Shown: piece after piece, positions 41,956 to 44,906 of the stretch
Layout of the letters: each line of letters opens with the position of its first letter
Position numbering within the stretch: the first letter of the stretch is position 1
Assembly: GCA_003022385.1 (NCBI GenBank)
Contig: PYGV01000013.1
Span: forward strand, 1-44,906
Direction of reading: 5' to 3'
From: a filamentous cyanobacterium CCP3
Lineage (GTDB): Bacteria > Cyanobacteriota > Cyanobacteriia > Phormidesmidales > Phormidesmidaceae
Length of the DNA: 44,906 nucleotides
Program-made: the position numbers and the translations under genes
Notes under the pieces: model-generated
Databases searched by the model: none
What the model was told of the DNA's origin: nothing
The model's input: the letters and a program-made list of their open reading frames with translations, nothing else

Positions 41956-41990
41956 GAGCCCCGGATTCTCAGAGAATCCGGGGCTCTTTT
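41956..41990 (+). terminator. Strong intrinsic terminator of coxBAC
   Basis: GAGCCCCGGATTCTC (41956-41970) is complementary to the following GAGAATCCGGGGCTC, giving a long GC-rich stem, followed by TTTTGT. It begins 18 bases after the coxC stop. Confidence 0.9.
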
Positions 41991-42033
41991 GTAGGTTCTG
42001 CTTACGAGGAGTAGACTCTATTCGAGTCTAGAG

Positions 42034-43203
42034 CTATTTCTCTAGAGCCGTAAAGCGCTCTTTGGGAATTACCCCATGAATGCCCTTGACGATATCTACT
42101 ACCTGAGACACCTCAAAGTCGATATCGGCACTGCCGTAGAGCAGCGCATCGGCTTTGGTCAACCCGTACTTCTCGTTCATGATCCGCAGGTACTCGCGCA
42201 CCGACTTCTTCATCGCTTCGTTGAGGTCAACATCGAGGCCAACGGCAATCCAGGCGTCTTCAGTTTCCCCCATGGGCGCGGGTAGATCCATATCTTTGTG
42301 GAGAACCAGCTCAAAGGTGGGGGTCAGCGAGCATTCGATCGCAGTCAGTGCCACCTCGCCATTGCCCTGGGCGCAGTGGGGATCGCCGGAGTAAAACAGC
42401 GCCCCCGGCACCTGCACCGGCAGGTACAGGCTGCTGCCCCGGCCCAAGTGCTTGATGTCAACGTTGCCGCCGTACAGACCGGGAGGCACCGAGTTGACAG
42501 AGTCTTCTGGGTCAGCAGGCACGACGCCCATCAGGCCCATGAAGGGCTTCAGCGGAATCTCTAGATCGGGTAAGCCATTGGATGGCCTGAAGATACCAAT
42601 CTCTTTCTCGGCATCAATAGGAATGATTTTGGTGTAGATCGGGGCGTCGTTTTCGGGATATTCCCCTGGCAGTGAGCCCCTACCGTGGCGGTTGGAGATG
42701 ACGCCGTAGGGGACGCGGTACTCGATGTCGATGGTTTTGATTTCGAGCACATCGCCGGGTTCGGCGTCTTCAACGTAGATGGGCCCGGTGATGACGTGGG
42801 GACCAGGCCCTGATTTGGGCACCGTGCCTTTAATGGTGATCTGATCGGGCAGAATGTCGTCGGCTTTGATGCCCCCGCCGGTTAAGAACTCAACGGTGTC
42901 GCCCTGGTCGGCCAGAATGCCCTCGTGGGAAACGGTTTCCATGCGAATGCGATCGCCCGATTTGACCGTCAGAATCGGCTCGCTGTCGGGCTTAAACAGC
43001 TCACCCCAGATCACGTTGCCGGGTACCGACTTGACCTCATAGGTCTCGACCTGGGCGGTAGCGGGGGCAAACCACCCCGACCAGGCCGTTGCCACCAGCA
43101 AACACACACCGACTCCACTGACGAGCTGTAGCAGCCGCTTTGACGATCTCAGGGACGGCTGCCGCTTGATGCGCTTGAACAATTTCATAGACTTAACGAC
43201 CAT
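42034..43203 (-). CDS. Exported acetamidase/formamidase family protein
   Basis: A 389-residue amidohydrolase of the FmdA/AmdA family, which releases ammonia from formamide or acetamide. A basic N terminus and hydrophobic stretch ending ATAQ (cleavage near residue 51) give a signal peptide, so the enzyme is predicted outside the cytoplasm. Family motifs include GDRIRMETVSHEG, GPIYVEDAEPGDVLEI, PLKPFMGLMGVVPA, PPGLYGGNVDIKHLGRGSSL, and FYSGDPHCAQGNGEVALTAI. Starts: ATG 43203 or ATG 43188 (MKLFKR). A perfect GTA-N8-TAC NtcA-type site is centred about 55 bases upstream of ATG 43203. Adjacent gene upstream is a FAD-SLH protein on the same strand. Confidence 0.88.
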   Translation of the reverse strand: MVVKSMKLFKRIKRQPSLRSSKRLLQLVSGVGVCLLVATAWSGWFAPATAQVETYEVKSVPGNVIWGELFKPDSEPILTVKSGDRIRMETVSHEGILADQGDTVEFLTGGGIKADDILPDQITIKGTVPKSGPGPHVITGPIYVEDAEPGDVLEIKTIDIEYRVPYGVISNRHGRGSLPGEYPENDAPIYTKIIPIDAEKEIGIFRPSNGLPDLEIPLKPFMGLMGVVPADPEDSVNSVPPGLYGGNVDIKHLGRGSSLYLPVQVPGALFYSGDPHCAQGNGEVALTAIECSLTPTFELVLHKDMDLPAPMGETEDAWIAVGLDVDLNEAMKKSVREYLRIMNEKYGLTKADALLYGSADIDFEVSQVVDIVKGIHGVIPKERFTALEK

Positions 43204-43250
43204 AAAAACCTGACCAGAAACAAGTGAACAGGTTTTCAGGCGTTGGAATT

Positions 43251-43264
43251 GTAATGCGCATTAC
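43251..43264 (-). promoter_or_regulatory. NtcA-type binding site upstream of the amidase gene
   Basis: GTAATGCGCATTAC is a perfect 14-bp palindrome and an exact GTA-N8-TAC, the consensus for the cyanobacterial nitrogen regulator NtcA. It lies 48-61 bases before ATG 43203 of the acetamidase/formamidase gene. About 22 bases downstream the expected TAN3T -10 box is not well matched (TTCACT), so activation from the classic position is not certain. Location and product are consistent with nitrogen control. Confidence 0.6.
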
Positions 43265-43332
43265 CTAAAATGCAGCAGAACAGGGCAAATGCTCGGGTAT
43301 TGCCGCTAGAAACAGGTGCTAAACCCAACAGG

Positions 43333-44906
43333 CTAGAGTTGTAGCCGTCCCTTTAGCACTTCGTAGAGCACGCGGGAGAGTTCGCGGCGCTGTAGATTCT
43401 GGCGATCGATGGGAGTGCGGCCAAAGGCTTTGTCGTAGACCTCAGGCATGGCCCGCTTGACCAAAAACGACAGCTGTTCGCGGGTAATGGGGGTATCAGG
43501 AGCAAAGCGGCCTTTGCCAACTCCGGAGATCATGCCGTGGGCGTAGAGCGTTTCGATCGGCATGTAGGCCCAGTGCTTTCCTGGCAGCACATCGCTAAAG
43601 CTAGGCTGATCGGGCAGGGTGGTAGGCAGCTTGAGCGCGTTGACCAGGGCGGTGGCGACAACGGCACGGCTGACCGGGGCGTAGGGCTTGAAGCTCAGGC
43701 TTCTGGGATCGTCGCTGCGCACAATGGCCGCCGCCGCCAGCACCTGAATGGCTTCAAAGTCGGGGTCGTCGTGGCTGACGTCGTTGAACCAGAAGATGGG
43801 AATGCCGTTGCGGGCCATAAAGCCCTGAATCTTGCGGATGTGCTTTTCTTCGCTGGCCAACACCCGAGGCTCTAGCCCGGTCCAAACCGAGAATACCGCT
43901 AAAAACCCGCTAGCCTCACCGATCGCCCACTCCATTGGGTGCATGCGGTAGGCGGCATTGGTAATGTGGGTGGTGCCAATGCTCTTGGCCGACAGCACCA
44001 AACCATCGGTATCTCTGGGCACTAGCGACCCCAGCGGTAGGCTAAAGGGCAGAGCCACCACATCTTTACCCTTGGGGCTGACGTGGCCCTTGGCGTCGTT
44101 GCCGTGCAGATCGAGGTAGTGGTACTGGCCAATGCCCACCGAGTCGTCGAAGCAGCGGGCGCGCGCCTGGTCGGGGAAGAAGGTTTCGGCCACATCCTCG
44201 TGGCGAATGGTGGTGAGGGCAATGCCGCGTCGCGCTTCGCGGATGTAGGGTTCGAGAGCAATGCCGTCGTGAGTCCAGGTGAGGTCGCCGCGCGGTTTGA
44301 GGTCGGCGGCCCCATGGGTTTGCAGGTAGTGGACGTAGGCCTGGGTCCGCTGCCGCGCCCGCTGAATGTGCAGTTTGCGCTCGTCGCGGCTGACCCCCAC
44401 CAGCCGACCGGGGCGGTAGTCGTTGCCGCAGCAAAAGGCGCGGTTGGGCTCGCTAGAGGTGCCCCAGTTGAGCACCGCCACGTCGCCAGGGAGAACTTTT
44501 TTGTCGTGGCTGTGCGACCGGAGCAGCCGCCGATAGCGAAAGATGCCGAAGTCGCTGAAGAAATCCCACTTTTGCCATTTGTCGGGCTTAGCTTTTGTCC
44601 AGAAGTGGTGGGTGAATTCTTTCAGGCCAATCCAGCTCTCGGTTTCAAAGCCGCTGGGTTTACCGATCGCAACTCCCTTGCCCCGCGCCGTGTGCTCGAC
44701 CACCACATCGAAGGTAATCGACTGCTGGCACTGGGGCCGGGCATCCTCGGGTAGAATGGCTTCGCCAGTCTCGTGGCGGGCCTCCTGCCCCACTCGCGAA
44801 GGAATGTTGCCGACCTCCAGCAGGTCGCCCAGATCGGTGGCCTCGACGGTGACTTTGGCGCTGACGGTAAAGGTGTGGCCTGTCTGCGCATCGCGAAAGA
44901 TGACCC
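43333..44906 (-). CDS. FAD-dependent oxidoreductase fused to S-layer homology sequence (5' end cut off)
   Basis: The frame is open from the window edge (44906) to the stop at 43333, about 523 residues, so the true start and the Rossmann FAD site lie outside. Visible N-terminal text contains VEATDLGDLLEVG, then GETGEAILPEDARPQ-like sequence, EPYIREARRGIALTT, DTDGLVLSAKSIGTTHITN and RMHPMEWAIGEASGFLA, as in FAD_oxidored (PF12831-type) proteins. From about 180 residues before the end, PSFSDVLPGKHWAYMPIETL then GMISGVGKGRFAPDTPITRE is a canonical S-layer homology repeat, preceded by a second, weaker one. SLH tethers proteins to the cell wall, so the enzyme is probably on the cell surface. Substrate unknown. 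Confidence 0.82.
   Translation of the reverse strand, partial: VIFRDAQTGHTFTVSAKVTVEATDLGDLLEVGNIPSRVGQEARHETGEAILPEDARPQCQQSITFDVVVEHTARGKGVAIGKPSGFETESWIGLKEFTHHFWTKAKPDKWQKWDFFSDFGIFRYRRLLRSHSHDKKVLPGDVAVLNWGTSSEPNRAFCCGNDYRPGRLVGVSRDERKLHIQRARQRTQAYVHYLQTHGAADLKPRGDLTWTHDGIALEPYIREARRGIALTTIRHEDVAETFFPDQARARCFDDSVGIGQYHYLDLHGNDAKGHVSPKGKDVVALPFSLPLGSLVPRDTDGLVLSAKSIGTTHITNAAYRMHPMEWAIGEASGFLAVFSVWTGLEPRVLASEEKHIRKIQGFMARNGIPIFWFNDVSHDDPDFEAIQVLAAAAIVRSDDPRSLSFKPYAPVSRAVVATALVNALKLPTTLPDQPSFSDVLPGKHWAYMPIETLYAHGMISGVGKGRFAPDTPITREQLSFLVKRAMPEVYDKAFGRTPIDRQNLQRRELSRVLYEVLKGRLQL

Noticed and set aside
1-44906. CRISPR arrays, prophage or integrated element
   Set aside because: No regularly spaced repeats, integrase, transposase or phage structural genes were seen; only small dispersed repeats occur.

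Overview
The window is chromosomal DNA from a cyanobacterium. It carries psaK (photosystem I), the cruF-cruG pair for myxol-type carotenoid glycosides, solanesyl diphosphate synthase, a cyanobacterial ftsQ-ftsZ pair, a HetZ-family regulator and a coxBAC aa3-type oxidase. The cyanobacterial HIP1 octamer GCGATCGC and its GCGATCG core recur throughout, inside and between genes. Fairly GC-rich DNA and this gene mix suggest a Leptolyngbya/Nodosilinea-like filamentous lineage, but that placement is inference. There is no phage, CRISPR, integrase, transposase or tRNA gene that I can see.

Layout. (1) 98-418: small membrane protein, TMEM14 family. (2) 957-12606: one long plus-strand surface-polysaccharide cluster: five GT2-type and one GT4-type glycosyltransferases, a flavin-dependent UDP-galactopyranose-mutase-like oxidoreductase, an ABC exporter (Wzm/Wzt-like, with a C-terminal glycan-recognition-like domain) and a multi-pass GT-C-like protein. 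There is no Wzx/Wzy, so export is probably ABC-dependent. (3) 12607-13229: a repeat/hairpin-rich spacer and psaK (minus). (4) 13374-17201: small anchored protein, ftsQ, ftsZ and thiD, the last two overlapping. (5) 17264-18420 (minus): a Cys-motif protein, a phasin-like protein and the SRP RNA gene, whose promoter overlaps the start of a divergent HD-domain phosphohydrolase gene. (6) 19232-21475: HetZ-family gene and, in the opposite orientation, a lone initiating sugar-phosphate transferase preceded by a CRP/NtcA-like palindrome. (7) 21686-27391: minus-strand housekeeping run GNAT - ruvX - DUF3727 - mltG - yqeG - proB. (8) 27671-29915: cruF and cruG, convergent with a CYTH protein and sds. (9) 31409-34421: sparse region with a 39-codon transmembrane ORF, dispersed repeats, murI and a 1-kb leader before a group 2 sigma factor. 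(10) 35704-37796: TPR-PAS-GGDEF diguanylate cyclase and a small protein. (11) 38411-41938: coxB-coxA-coxC with a strong terminator. (12) 42034-44906 (minus): an exported acetamidase/formamidase preceded by a perfect GTA-N8-TAC NtcA-type site, and a FAD oxidoreductase fused to S-layer-homology sequence that runs off the window.

Most coherent biology: the ABC-exported polysaccharide locus, possibly primed by the sugar transferase about 8 kb further on, and a possible nitrogen-regulated amide-hydrolysis function at the right end. Strongest candidates for new biology: the NtcA-type site at the exported amidase; the flavoenzyme inside the polysaccharide locus; the 39-aa membrane ORF; the hairpin-rich leaders at 585-785 and upstream of the sigma gene; and the SRP RNA promoter shared with an HD phosphohydrolase start.
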